DNA of 64,000 nucleotides, from assembly GCA_902825845.1 (NCBI GenBank), contig CADECM010000009.1, positions 1 to 64,000 on the forward strand. The letters are read 5' to 3'. Both the position numbers and the translations under genes were made by a program. The stretch's first letter is position 1. Every line of letters starts with the position of its first letter. Below are positions 19,881 to 28,287 of the stretch, piece by piece. The DNA comes from an uncultured beta proteobacterium. Its GTDB lineage: Bacteria; Pseudomonadota; Gammaproteobacteria; Burkholderiales; SG8-41. Under the pieces are notes generated by a model. It saw only the letters and a program-made list of their open reading frames with translations. It did no database searches and had not been told where the DNA came from.

Positions 19881-20900
19881 CTAATCAAGCTGAATATTGG
19901 CTGCTTTCGCGATACGCGCGTATTTGTCGCGCTCGGCGCGAATGAACGCGGTGAAGGCCTCGGGCGAATTCCCAACCGCCTCCGCGCCCACGGTGGCGAG
20001 GCGCTGTTTCACCTCGGCTTGTGTCAGCAGTTTTGTGACCTCAGTGTGCAGGCGGGCAAGGATGTCCTTGCGCACCGCCGCCGGCGTGACCAGTCCCCAC
20101 CAGGTGCTCATGTCGAAGCCCGGCACGCCGCCCTCGGTGACCGTGGGGATGTCGGGGAGCAGCGAAAACCGCTGTGCCGATGTCACCGCCAGCGCACGCA
20201 GTCTGCCGCTGCGCACATGATGAATCACCGGCGGCACGGAATCGAAATCCATGTGCACGTTTCCCGCGATCAGGTCAATGATCGATTGGCCGCTGCCTTT
20301 ATAGGGCACATGCAGAATATCGACTTGTGCCTGCAGTTTGAACAATTCCGCGGCAAGATGCTGCACCGATCCCGCGCCGGGGGTTGCATAGTGCAATTGA
20401 CCCGGACGCGCGCGTGCCAGTGCAATCAATTCCTTCACGTTCTTCGCGGGCACCGACGGATGCAACACCAGCAGATTGGGCCCGATCGCCACCAATGAAA
20501 CCGCGGCGAAATCGCGTTGCGGATCGTACGGCAGTTTGGTCACGATGCCCGGAAGAATGGAAATGGCGGCGATGTGCGCCATCATAAGCGTATGGCCGTC
20601 GGGCGGCGCCCTGGCAACCAGTTCCGCCGCGATCTGACCGGCGGCGCCGCCGCGGTTGTCAGCGATGACCTGTTGGCCCAGCGCTTCGCTCAGCTTCAGC
20701 GCGACAATACGTCCGACGATGTCCGTGCCGCCGCCCGGCGGAAAGCCGATGACCATGCGCACCGATTTGAGTGGATAGGCCGTGCCGGCGCCCGCCGCGG
20801 CGGGCTGTGCGGCTGCGGGCGGCGCGGCCAAGGCAACGGCGGCACACACACTGCCTGCCAACAGCGCTTTGTTGCGCGGGACACCTGCGCATGCCCGCAT
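19881..20900 (-). CDS. Bug-family tripartite tricarboxylate transporter receptor
   Basis: A 339-residue periplasmic solute-binding protein. After a Sec signal (LLAGSVCAAVALAAPPAAAQ) the mature part has the Bug hallmarks: YPLKSVRMVIGFPPGGGTDIVGR, VIADNRGGAAGQIAAELVA, LHYATPGAGSVQHLAAELF, and VPYKGSGQSIIDLIAG. These extracytoplasmic receptors bind small carboxylates. No TctA/TctB membrane genes are adjacent, which is common for orphan Bug receptors in Burkholderiales-type genomes. The start is uncertain: 20900 gives a normal signal peptide, while ATGs at 20942 and 20978 would lengthen the N-region. Confidence 0.88.
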   Translation of the reverse strand: MRACAGVPRNKALLAGSVCAAVALAAPPAAAQPAAAGAGTAYPLKSVRMVIGFPPGGGTDIVGRIVALKLSEALGQQVIADNRGGAAGQIAAELVARAPPDGHTLMMAHIAAISILPGIVTKLPYDPQRDFAAVSLVAIGPNLLVLHPSVPAKNVKELIALARARPGQLHYATPGAGSVQHLAAELFKLQAQVDILHVPYKGSGQSIIDLIAGNVHMDFDSVPPVIHHVRSGRLRALAVTSAQRFSLLPDIPTVTEGGVPGFDMSTWWGLVTPAAVRKDILARLHTEVTKLLTQAEVKQRLATVGAEAVGNSPEAFTAFIRAERDKYARIAKAANIQLD

Positions 20901-21184
20901 TGACACTGTTTCGCCGTGCGCCGGGCTGGATCGGAATCGCATGCAGTCGGGATACTGATAATGCGTCATGGCGGTCATGGGCCTTTCTCAATGCGAAGCT
21001 GATCCACGGCGAAGGGGGCCGGCACATCGCGATCCCCGCGCGGGCTGATAACACGGCGCCAGTATAAGCGCCCCAACTGCGAAATGCACCGGCCGGCACA
21101 GCAGATGGGCTTGTGGTTTGGACCAGCCATTCCTCTCGTCGGCCCTGCCGATATCAGTGCGCGCGGTGAAAGTTATAATGCCGC

Positions 21185-21775
21185 ATGGTTGACGCGCACC
21201 AAAAAATCGAAGCGCCCTCCGCGTGGGTGACGCGCTGGTCGGCACTGCTGCCGGAGGCGGCACGCGTGCTCGATGTGGCTTGCGGACGTGGCCGGCACGC
21301 GCGCTGGTTCGCCGCCCGCGGGCATGCGGTGGATGCCGTGGATCGCGACGCTGAAGCGCTGCGTGCGCTGGTCGCCGTGGCCAACGTCACGCCATGCCGC
21401 GCCGATATCGAGGCTGACGAGTGGCCGTATGCGCCGGGCGTATATGGATGCGTTGTCGTGACAAATTATCTGCATCGCGCCCTGTTCCCGCGCTTGCTCG
21501 AGTCCCTCGCTCCCGGCGGCGTGTTGATGTACGAAACCTTTGCCCTGGGCAACGAGCGTTTTGGCCGTCCCGCGAACCCCGCTTTTTTGCTCAAGGCCGG
21601 TGAACTGCTTGAACGGGTGCGCGGGCAACTGCTCGTTCACGCGTACGAGGATCTGATTGTCGACCTGCCGCGGCCGGCACGGGTGCAGCGCATTTGCGCG
21701 TTGCGTGCAACCAACCGCGACGCGGTCTGTCACAGCGGTATCCCGCGCTTGGCGACTTCAGGTACAATACCCTGA
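21185..21775 (+). CDS. Class I SAM-dependent methyltransferase
   Basis: A 196-residue cytoplasmic protein. Motif I is VLDVACGRGRHARWFAARGH (residues 28-47), followed by the acidic end of strand beta-2 (VDAVDRD) and SLAPGGVLMYETFALG for the later strands. It resembles TehB-like small methyltransferases; the acceptor is unknown. A perfect -10 hexamer (TATAAT, 21174-21179) lies only five bases before the ATG, so either the message is leaderless or the true start is further in. It is followed 41 bases later by dapA in the same direction. Confidence 0.8.
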   Translation: MVDAHQKIEAPSAWVTRWSALLPEAARVLDVACGRGRHARWFAARGHAVDAVDRDAEALRALVAVANVTPCRADIEADEWPYAPGVYGCVVVTNYLHRALFPRLLESLAPGGVLMYETFALGNERFGRPANPAFLLKAGELLERVRGQLLVHAYEDLIVDLPRPARVQRICALRATNRDAVCHSGIPRLATSGTIP

Positions 21776-21777
21776 AG
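21756..21777 (+). promoter_or_regulatory. Inverted repeat across the methyltransferase stop codon
   Basis: CTTCAGG at 21756-21762 pairs perfectly with CCTGAAG at 21771-21777, with eight bases between. The hairpin overlaps the end of the methyltransferase gene and precedes dapA by 40 bases. No T-run follows; it may be an attenuating hairpin or an operator, and is weak evidence alone. Confidence 0.3.
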
Positions 21778-21816
21778 GCGCGGAACGCCTACAAATAACA
21801 CAGGTAAATCAGGAAC

Positions 21817-22713
21817 ATGGCAAAGACGTCGATGGCATTGAGCGGCAGCGTGGTGGCGATTGTCACGCCCATGCAGGAAGATGGCACGCTTGATCTGGAC
21901 GGCTTTCGCAAGTTGCTGGACTGGCATATCGCAGAAGGCACGGATGGCATCGTGGTGGTCGGCACCACCGGCGAGTCACCCACCGTCAACAACGACGAAC
22001 ACTGGTTGCTGATCAAGACCGCGGTGGAACATGTGGCCAAGCGCGTGCCGGTGGTGGCGGGCACCGGTGCCAACTCGACACGCGAAGCGATTGAACATTC
22101 AAAATACGCCAGGGAAGCCGGCGCCGATTACAGTCTGTCGGTGGTGCCGTACTACAACAAGCCCACGCAGGAAGGGCTGTATCTGCACTTCAAGGCGATT
22201 GCCGAGGCAGCCGACATTCCGCAGATTCTGTACAACGTGCCCGGTCGTACCGTGGCCGACATGCAAAACGACATCGTGCTGCGCCTGGCGCAGATACCGA
22301 ACATCGTCGGCATCAAGGACGCGACGGCAAACATGGAGCGCGCGTCGGATTTGATCCGCCGCAAGCCCAGGGACTTTCTGGTTTTCAGCGGCGACGACGG
22401 CACCGCGTTGGCGTTAATGCTGCTGGGCGGCCAGGGCGTGATATCCGTTACCGCGAATGTCGCGGCCAGAGCCATGCACGAGATGTGTGTCGCGGCGATT
22501 GCAGGCAATGTCGTCAAGGCACGCGAAATCAACGATCGTCTGCTGGGCCTGCACCGGCATTTATTCTGCGAGGCCAATCCCATTCCGGTGAAGTGGGCCG
22601 CGCAGCAAATGGGGTTGATCAAGGGCGGTATCCGTTTGCCGATGACGCCATTGGCGCCTGCGTTTCGCGATACGGTGCGTGACGCCATGCGCCAGGCCGG
22701 AATTCCAGGGTAA
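21817..22713 (+). CDS. dapA: 4-hydroxy-tetrahydrodipicolinate synthase
   Basis: A 298-residue class I aldolase that condenses pyruvate with aspartate semialdehyde in lysine and diaminopimelate synthesis. Family motifs are clear: GTTGESPTV for substrate binding, [11 protein letters not shown], the catalytic tyrosine in YNVPGRT, the Schiff-base lysine in GIKDAT, and VFSGDD. The length matches the usual 290-295. An AGGA lies just upstream of the ATG. It is followed by bamC about 50 bases later, an arrangement conserved in many beta- and gammaproteobacteria. Confidence 0.96.
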   Translation: MAKTSMALSGSVVAIVTPMQEDGTLDLDGFRKLLDWHIAEGTDGIVVVGTTGESPTVNNDEHWLLIKTAVEHVAKRVPVVAGTGANSTREAIEHSKYAREAGADYSLSVVPYYNKPTQEGLYLHFKAIAEAADIPQILYNVPGRTVADMQNDIVLRLAQIPNIVGIKDATANMERASDLIRRKPRDFLVFSGDDGTALALMLLGGQGVISVTANVAARAMHEMCVAAIAGNVVKAREINDRLLGLHRHLFCEANPIPVKWAAQQMGLIKGGIRLPMTPLAPAFRDTVRDAMRQAGIPG

Positions 22714-22762
22714 CGTGCAATTGAAGGCTGATGGCATGGGCAGGTTGCTGACGAGGTTACAG

Positions 22763-23899
22763 ATGCGCTGTTTCAGGATTCTTCCTATATTGTGCGGCAT
22801 GATTGCCGGTACGCTGTTCAGTGCGTGCAGCAGCTTTGAAATTCCGAGCAAGAAAGTCGATTACAAATCGGCGGGCAAGCTGCCGACCCTCGAGGTACCG
22901 CCGGACCTGACGCGTCCCACCGCGAACGATCGCTATACGGTACCCGATACGCGCAAAGGCTCGGCCACCTATTCGACTTATACACTGGACCGCGAGTTGC
23001 GGCCGCGCAGCGCGGACGCCGGCGTGTTGCCGGAGCAGAGCGATGCGCGCATGGAGCGCGCGGGCACTCAGCGCTGGCTGGTGGTGAAGGGCGACCCGGC
23101 GCAGGTATGGCCGGTAATCAAGGATTTCTGGCAGGAAACCGGTTTCCTCGTCAATGTCGATCACCCCGAATCCGGCGTGATGGAGACCGACTGGAACGAA
23201 AACCGCGCGCGGGTTTCCGATCCCGGTGCGATTCGCAGTGTGTTGGGTAAGTTGATGGATATGACTTACTCGACGGCGGAGCGCGACAAGTTTCGTACCC
23301 GCATCGAGCGTGGCGCGCAGGTTGGAACCACCGAAATTTATATCAGTCATCGCGGCATGCAGGAGGTGTATATCACGGAGGGGCAAGACCAGACGCGCTG
23401 GCAGCCGCGCAAGCCCGACCCTGATCTTGAGGCTGAAATGCTGCGGCGAATGATGCTGCGCTTCGGGGTACAGGAAGCTCGTGCCAAGCAGATTGTGGCG
23501 TCATCCGAAGCGCCGCAAGATGCCAAGGCCACACAGAAGGGCGGAGTACTTACGGTTAACGACCGTTTTGACCGTGCATGGCGCCGCGTGGGACTGGCGC
23601 TGGACCGGGTGGGATTTACCGTGGAGGACCGCGACCGTTCAAAGGGCATTTATTTTGTGCGCTATATCGATCCGGAAACCGACGTCAAATCCGGCAAGCA
23701 GGAAGAGGGATTTTTTGGGCGCATGATGGGAGGGATCAAATTCTGGGGCAGCAGCGCAAAGAAGGCCGAGCAATATCAGATTGCCGTGCGCGACAGCAAG
23801 GATACGGCCCAGGTCAATGTGCTGACCAAGGACGGCAAGGAAGAACGTTCGGCAACGGCAAATCGCATACTTACACTGCTGTACGATCAGTTGAAGTAG
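22763..23899 (+). CDS. bamC: Outer-membrane assembly lipoprotein BamC
   Basis: A 378-residue lipoprotein of the BAM complex, which inserts beta-barrels into the outer membrane. The signal ends in a lipobox (LFSACSS). The early mature part has the unstructured lasso with VDYKSAGKLPTLEVPPDLT, followed by two helix-grip domains: the N-domain with WLVVKGDPAQVWPVIKDFW, and the C-domain starting at about residue 260 with RFDRAWRRVGLALDRVGF. GAGG six bases upstream supports ATG 22763, not the longer frame that overlaps dapA. The beta-barrel protein at 40704 would be one of its clients. Confidence 0.93.
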   Translation: MRCFRILPILCGMIAGTLFSACSSFEIPSKKVDYKSAGKLPTLEVPPDLTRPTANDRYTVPDTRKGSATYSTYTLDRELRPRSADAGVLPEQSDARMERAGTQRWLVVKGDPAQVWPVIKDFWQETGFLVNVDHPESGVMETDWNENRARVSDPGAIRSVLGKLMDMTYSTAERDKFRTRIERGAQVGTTEIYISHRGMQEVYITEGQDQTRWQPRKPDPDLEAEMLRRMMLRFGVQEARAKQIVASSEAPQDAKATQKGGVLTVNDRFDRAWRRVGLALDRVGFTVEDRDRSKGIYFVRYIDPETDVKSGKQEEGFFGRMMGGIKFWGSSAKKAEQYQIAVRDSKDTAQVNVLTKDGKEERSATANRILTLLYDQLK

Positions 23900-24002
23900 T
23901 TGCCGGTTAATCCCGCGATTCGTAAGCCGTGAACGGTGATGTTCAATCGAACGCCGCGCCAGCTGTTTCCGGTTCGCGTTTAACTGCCCGCTGTTGCGTC
24001 TG

Positions 24003-24770
24003 ATGCGCTTCGCGTCGCTGGGCAGCGGCAGTGAAGGCAATGGTCTGGTTGTGCGCGCGGGGGCTACCTGCCTGCTGCTGGATTGCGGCTTCGGTCTGGC
24101 CGAGACCCGGCGGCGCCTGGCGCGGCTGGATCTCGAGCCGGAACAAATCAATGGCATTGTTGTCACGCACGAACATGACGATCATGTGGGCGGCGTGGCG
24201 CGTTTGGCGCGCAAGCACGATATCCCGGTTTACCTCACGCATGGCACGCTGATGGCAGCCGGCGTTTCACGCTTCGACGGCGTGACACTCAATGTCATCG
24301 ACAGCCATGCGGCCTTGCCGGTGGAGGACATCGAATTGCGGCCATTTCCCGTGCCGCACGACGCGCGCGAACCCGTCCAGTTCGTGTTTGGCGACGGCGA
24401 CAAATCGCTGGGCGTATTGACAGATACGGGCGTGTCCACTGCCCACATCGAGGCCATGTTGTCGGCCGTGGATGCGTTGGTGCTCGAATGCAACCACGAT
24501 CTCGATCTGTTGATGAACGGCGCCTATCCGCCACGGCTCAAGCAACGCATCGCTGGCCGGCTCGGCCATCTCGACAACGGCACGGCGTGCGCGTTATTGG
24601 GCGCGCTGCCTCGCGGCCGAATGCAGCACGTGGTCGCCGCGCATCTGTCGAAACAAAACAATACGCCCGCTTTGGCGCGGCAGGCACTGGCGCGCGCCCT
24701 GGATTGCGATGCGGCGTGGATCGGCGTCGCCACACAGGACGATGGATTCGGCTGGAGAGATATCGCCTGA
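24003..24770 (+). CDS. MBL-fold metallohydrolase (YycJ/WalJ-like)
   Basis: A 255-residue metallo-beta-lactamase-fold protein. The zinc motif HEHDDHVGG is at about residues 58-66, with further ligands in the later LTDTG and ECNHDLDLL segments. The N-terminal FASLGSGSEGNGLVV is the signature of the YycJ/WalJ branch, which includes 5'-exonuclease-like proteins. It lies about 100 bases after bamC, as in many relatives. The ATG at 24003 is used; a TTG nine bases earlier is also in frame. A strong terminator follows at 24804. Confidence 0.87.
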   Translation: MRFASLGSGSEGNGLVVRAGATCLLLDCGFGLAETRRRLARLDLEPEQINGIVVTHEHDDHVGGVARLARKHDIPVYLTHGTLMAAGVSRFDGVTLNVIDSHAALPVEDIELRPFPVPHDAREPVQFVFGDGDKSLGVLTDTGVSTAHIEAMLSAVDALVLECNHDLDLLMNGAYPPRLKQRIAGRLGHLDNGTACALLGALPRGRMQHVVAAHLSKQNNTPALARQALARALDCDAAWIGVATQDDGFGWRDIA

Positions 24771-24803
24771 GCGGTGGGTGCCCGGAATGGTCGGAAAAAG
24801 AGC

Positions 24804-24839
24804 GAAAAAAAGCGGCCCCTGTGCGGGGCCGCTTTTTTT
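24804..24839. terminator. Bidirectional Rho-independent terminator
   Basis: AGCGGCCCC (24811-24819) pairs perfectly with GGGGCCGCT (24825-24833) around a five-base loop. Seven A bases precede and seven T bases follow, so it can terminate both the plus-strand MBL gene and the minus-strand lipoprotein gene that converge on it. Confidence 0.92.
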
Positions 24840-24853
24840 GTCGCGAATCGCGC

Positions 24854-25342
24854 TTACTTCTTCATTGCGTCCATGGCGCCGGACTTGGCACCAGCCGCGG
24901 CACCTGCAACGCCGCCGCCGTCTTTGGCGCCGGCTACCGCGCCTGCTGCCGCACCTTTGGCAACATCAACCGCCTTGTCCTTCATGTCACCCATCTTGTC
25001 TTTGGCAGCATCCATCGCCTTGTCCTTCATGTCGCCCATCTTGTCCTTGGCCGCATCCACCGCACCGCCCATTTTGTCTTTTGCGGTGTCCGTTGCATCC
25101 TTGGCGGCGTCGCCGGCGGCGCCTGCTGCAGCGGCGGCGGGTGCCGCGGCCGTGCCAGCAGCTTCAGGGGCTGCGGCGGGCGCGGCATCCGACTTGGCCG
25201 CTTCGGGTGCCTTGGCGGCGTCAGCGGCAGGTGCCGCTGCAGGTGCAGGCGCTTCCGCGGCGGGAGGTGTGGGAGCAGGTTTTTCGCCGCAGGCGCTGAC
25301 GCCTATCGCCATCAGGGCGGCAATAATCAGAGTACGTTTCAT
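24854..25342 (-). CDS. Ala/Lys-rich lipoprotein with repeated amphipathic segments
   Basis: A 162-residue protein with a lipobox (MAIGVSACGEK). The mature chain is a Pro/Ala-rich tether (to about residue 75) followed by tandem DAAKDKMGDMKDKA-type repeats, then a Gly/Ala-rich tail. The repeats have the A-K-D periodicity of late-embryogenesis-abundant-like and lipoprotein coiled segments and should form amphipathic helices. AAGGGA upstream supports the start. Composition makes it prone to false homology. A role in the envelope or in desiccation/stress tolerance would be speculation; I do not assign a function. Confidence 0.75.
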   Translation of the reverse strand: MKRTLIIAALMAIGVSACGEKPAPTPPAAEAPAPAAAPAADAAKAPEAAKSDAAPAAAPEAAGTAAAPAAAAAGAAGDAAKDATDTAKDKMGGAVDAAKDKMGDMKDKAMDAAKDKMGDMKDKAVDVAKGAAAGAVAGAKDGGGVAGAAAGAKSGAMDAMKK

Positions 25343-25546
25343 ATGGAAATTCCCTTCGAAGGTAAAAAATTATTAGTGTCTTGTCGCCAGTTTGCGCCAG
25401 TCCGTTCAAGCTGCTAACCCAGATTTACAGGCGCAGTGGCTTAAGCGCGCCAGATTTTAACCCGCAGATTTGCGTACTGTCTACATTTTTTGGCGCACCG
25501 TGCCCCACATATGCACTGATTTTTAAGGGTTTTTGGGCTTTTCGCA

Positions 25547-26047
25547 TCACAACCCGCTGGGGCGGCCAAAACTGACCGGCAGCGATACCTCCCACAGTTC
25601 CAAATGTCGATCAATTAACTGCTGCGCCCCGTCCACTTCGTCGGTGCCCAGGGCAGCACGCATGTGGGCATGGTGGAAACGGTGCAGATAATGACTGGCG
25701 TCGAATACGGCGAATGGATCATACAGGTGATGCGCCATGCGCGGCGTCTGGCGGATTTTGAAGGCATGTCCGAAATCGCGGTTTAGCTCAGCGATTCGCG
25801 GCAGATCGCTTTCGATGGTGCGAGTCTCGTGCAAGATCACCAACAGCCGGTTGGCTTGGCTCTGGCGCAGAAAATGTCTGAGTTGCGCGGTGCGTATCTG
25901 CGTGTTCCAGGCCGCGGGTAACACACGATCGAATATGCGGATCACGGATTGCGTTCGCGGAATCAGGCTGTCGAACAGCGCCTCGTATTCCCGGAAGCTT
26001 TCAAAGCGCCGATATTGCGCATTGGGCAGGGCGCTTTCGTTCGTCAT
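25547..26047 (-). CDS. DUF7931-like protein
   Basis: A 166-residue soluble protein without signal or transmembrane segment. The core FESFREYEALFDSLIPRTQSVIRIFDRVL and LRHFLRQSQANRLLVILH resembles the domain often fused behind a GNAT acetyltransferase in betaproteobacteria, here on its own. Conserved HHLYDPFAVFDASHYLHRFHH has several histidines and aromatics. The start at 26047 follows the upstream roxA-like gene stop by ten bases; the longer form to 26092 would overlap that gene. The function is unknown; the pairing with the ribosomal oxygenase gene is recurrent. Confidence 0.65.
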   Translation of the reverse strand: MTNESALPNAQYRRFESFREYEALFDSLIPRTQSVIRIFDRVLPAAWNTQIRTAQLRHFLRQSQANRLLVILHETRTIESDLPRIAELNRDFGHAFKIRQTPRMAHHLYDPFAVFDASHYLHRFHHAHMRAALGTDEVDGAQQLIDRHLELWEVSLPVSFGRPSGL

Positions 26048-26057
26048 GGGGTGAATG

Positions 26058-27170
26058 TCAAATTTCGACGTAGCCTGCGCGGTACCAGGCATGCAGCAGG
26101 CGCGCGGCCGATGCAGACGGGACGAATGGCGGCACGGCGCGTTCGTCCGCCAGACGCATCAGTGCGGCGGCATGCCCGTGATTGACGCGATGGTGCTCGC
26201 CGTTGATGAAAAAATCCTCACCGCCGAACAGCATGCGCGTCGGCAGTGCCAGACGCGCGCCTTTGCGTGCAAGCCGGCGGGCAAACGCGGGCAAAGCCAA
26301 CGCGCGGCGCGGTGGCCGAAAAACCGAATGCGCGTTGGGCTCGGTAAGGTAGGTGCCGGCAAATCGGCGTATGTCGCCCTGGTTCCAGCGAATTTTTTGC
26401 AGCGTCTGGCTGAAATGGCGCAGCAGGCCGTCGGGTAAGCGCGCGGGATGCCGCTGCAACGGAAGGTCGCGGTCGGTGTAAATGCCCTCCAACTGCAATC
26501 TGTCCTGAAGAAAATCCAGAAATCCGGCCGCCAGTTGCTGCCGCTGCGGCGCGCGAAATCCGACCGACAGGGTGCTGCAGGCGTCCACGGCCACGCCGTG
26601 ATGCGCGTAACGTGGCGGCAGGTAGAGCAGGTCGCCGCGCTCGGCGAGCCATTCCTTCGAGTGATGAAAGTGCTTGAGGATACGCAGCGGCGCATTCTCG
26701 ACCAGCGCGTGGTCGCGCTGCGCACCGATGCGCCAGCGGCGCGTACCCTCACCCTGCAGCAGGAATACATCATAACTGTCGAAATGCGGACCCACGCCGC
26801 CGCCCGGCGGCGCGTAGCTCACCATCAGGTCGTCCAGACGCGCGTGTGGGATAAACGAGAAATGCTGCAGCAGAGCCGCGCCTGCGGCATGAATCTGCTC
26901 CACACCCTGTACCAGCAGGGTCCAGCCGCGCGCGGGCAGACGCTTGAGCCAGGATGGCCGGAACGGGCCGTGCTGCACCGACCACCGGCCGCGGTCGCAG
27001 GAAACAAGGCGCGACTCGACATCGTCGCGCGTGGCCCAGTTGAACAGCTGGCCACGTTCCAGCCATTCGCCGCAGGCCGGAATCGCGCCGCGCACAAACA
27101 GCGGCCGCTTTTGCCAATGGCGGTGCAAAAACGCCGCGCGATCCAGCTTACCTAGCAAGCCTTGTGCCAT
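26058..27170 (-). CDS. roxA: Ribosomal protein L16 arginine hydroxylase (RoxA/YcfD-like)
   Basis: A 370-residue JmjC-type 2-oxoglutarate oxygenase. The Fe(II) ligands are in PHFDSYDVF (HxD) and RYAHHGVAV (distal His), with the GEGTRRWRIG strand between. The N-terminal FLHRHWQKRPLFVRGA and the C-terminal winged-helix part (PFVPSASAARLLHAWY) match the YcfD/RoxA family, which hydroxylates Arg 81 of ribosomal protein L16. Start ATG 27170 (MAQGLLGKL) is used because homology begins there. It is followed by the DUF7931-like gene, as in other betaproteobacteria. Confidence 0.88.
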   Translation of the reverse strand: MAQGLLGKLDRAAFLHRHWQKRPLFVRGAIPACGEWLERGQLFNWATRDDVESRLVSCDRGRWSVQHGPFRPSWLKRLPARGWTLLVQGVEQIHAAGAALLQHFSFIPHARLDDLMVSYAPPGGGVGPHFDSYDVFLLQGEGTRRWRIGAQRDHALVENAPLRILKHFHHSKEWLAERGDLLYLPPRYAHHGVAVDACSTLSVGFRAPQRQQLAAGFLDFLQDRLQLEGIYTDRDLPLQRHPARLPDGLLRHFSQTLQKIRWNQGDIRRFAGTYLTEPNAHSVFRPPRRALALPAFARRLARKGARLALPTRMLFGGEDFFINGEHHRVNHGHAAALMRLADERAVPPFVPSASAARLLHAWYRAGYVEI

Positions 27171-27302
27171 GCCGCGAATTATAGTCGCCGAGCGCCGATG
27201 ACGAAACTTTGCCCGTGGCATCATCATGGCCGCGGGAGAATTCCGCTACAATGACCGTGTCACCAAATGCGATGGATCGAAGGATGGTCATAGGGGGGCG
27301 AC

Positions 27303-27770
27303 ATGCTGGAGCCGGGACGGGTTGCACCGGGATTCGAACTGCCGGATGCCGACATGAACGTGGTCAATCTGGACAGTTTCCGCAGACAGAATGTCGTGCT
27401 GTATTTTTATCCGCGTGACGACACACCGGGCTGCACCATGGAGGCGATCGAATTCAGCGAACTGGATGACGCCTTTGCCCGGCTGAAAACGGTGGTGCTC
27501 GGGGTCAGCATGGACGATTGCCTGTCGCATGGTTCGTTTCGCGACAAACACGGCTTGTCGGTCCAGCTGTTGTCGGATATGGAGGGCAACGTGTGCGCGG
27601 CGTATGGCGTGCTGGTCGAGCGGGAATACGATGGACGCAAGAAGCTTTGCATCCAGCGCTCGACCTTCATCATCGACGGCGGCGGTACGGTGAAACACGC
27701 GCTGTACGGGGTGAGTCCGCGCGGACATGCGGCAACAGTATTGGAACTGGTGCGGCATTTGCGCCATTGA
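27303..27770 (+). CDS. bcp: Peroxiredoxin, Bcp/PrxQ type
   Basis: A 155-residue thiol peroxidase that reduces hydrogen peroxide and organic peroxides. The peroxidatic site is Cys 44 in YPRDDTPGCTMEA; Arg in IQRSTFIID completes the active site. The usual PrxQ resolving cysteine five residues later is absent (Ile instead), so this is a 1-Cys variant or uses a more distant cysteine (Cys 71, 98 or 121). The GGGGGG stretch four bases before the ATG serves as ribosome site. slyD follows 28 bases later, so the two are probably co-transcribed. Confidence 0.9.
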   Translation: MLEPGRVAPGFELPDADMNVVNLDSFRRQNVVLYFYPRDDTPGCTMEAIEFSELDDAFARLKTVVLGVSMDDCLSHGSFRDKHGLSVQLLSDMEGNVCAAYGVLVEREYDGRKKLCIQRSTFIIDGGGTVKHALYGVSPRGHAATVLELVRHLRH

Positions 27771-27798
27771 ATGGGCACTTCAATAAGGAATGATGGTC

Positions 27799-28278
27799 AT
27801 GATTGTGGCGCATAACACCGTGGTATCACTGTCGTACGTGCTGTACGACGCGGATGGCGTGTTGATCGAAAAAGCCGAGGATCCGCTGGTCTATCTTCAC
27901 GGCGGTCATGCCGGCATCTTTCCGCTGGTGGAGCAGGCCCTCGAAGGCAAGGCCGTGGGCGATACCTGTCAGGTGCGCTTGACGCCGGCGGATGCGTTCG
28001 GCGAATACGATGCCGAACTGGTGCGCGTGGAAGCGCGCGACCGGTTTCCCGCCGAGGTGGCGGTCGGCATGCAGTTCCAGGGCGAATCCTCGGCGCAGGG
28101 CGAGGTGATGGTCTACACCGTGACCGATATTGCGGACGGTAAAGTCGTGGTCGACGGCAACCATCCACTGGCCGGGCAGACCCTGAATTTCGAGTGCACC
28201 GTGGCCGCCGTGCGCGCGGCGACACAGGAGGAACTGTCGCACGGGCATGTGCATGGCGCGCACGGGCACCACCATTGA
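27799..28278 (+). CDS. slyD: FKBP-type peptidyl-prolyl isomerase SlyD
   Basis: A 159-residue folding helper with proline isomerase and nickel-binding roles. VVSLSYVLYDADGVLIEKAED and the YLHGGHAGIFPLVEQALEGKAVGD segment give the FKBP part; the inserted flap domain runs from about residue 75 to 125. The tail is His-rich (HGHVHGAHGHHH), as in metal-binding SlyD. AAGGA nine bases upstream favours the ATG at 27799 over those at 27790 and 27793. SlyD supplies nickel for hydrogenases and urease in other bacteria, but none is in the window. Confidence 0.92.
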   Translation: MIVAHNTVVSLSYVLYDADGVLIEKAEDPLVYLHGGHAGIFPLVEQALEGKAVGDTCQVRLTPADAFGEYDAELVRVEARDRFPAEVAVGMQFQGESSAQGEVMVYTVTDIADGKVVVDGNHPLAGQTLNFECTVAAVRAATQEELSHGHVHGAHGHHH

Positions 28279-28287
28279 TGCCGCGGT

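Noticed and set aside
21174..21179. Perfect TATAAT just before the methyltransferase gene
   Set aside because: No acceptable -35 at 16-18 bases, and its start point would fall on the ATG itself; not listed as a promoter.
27325..27345. tRNA-like T-arm string (GGGATTCGAACTGCC)
   Set aside because: It lies in the coding frame of the peroxiredoxin (PGFELPD), and no acceptor or anticodon arm can be paired around it.
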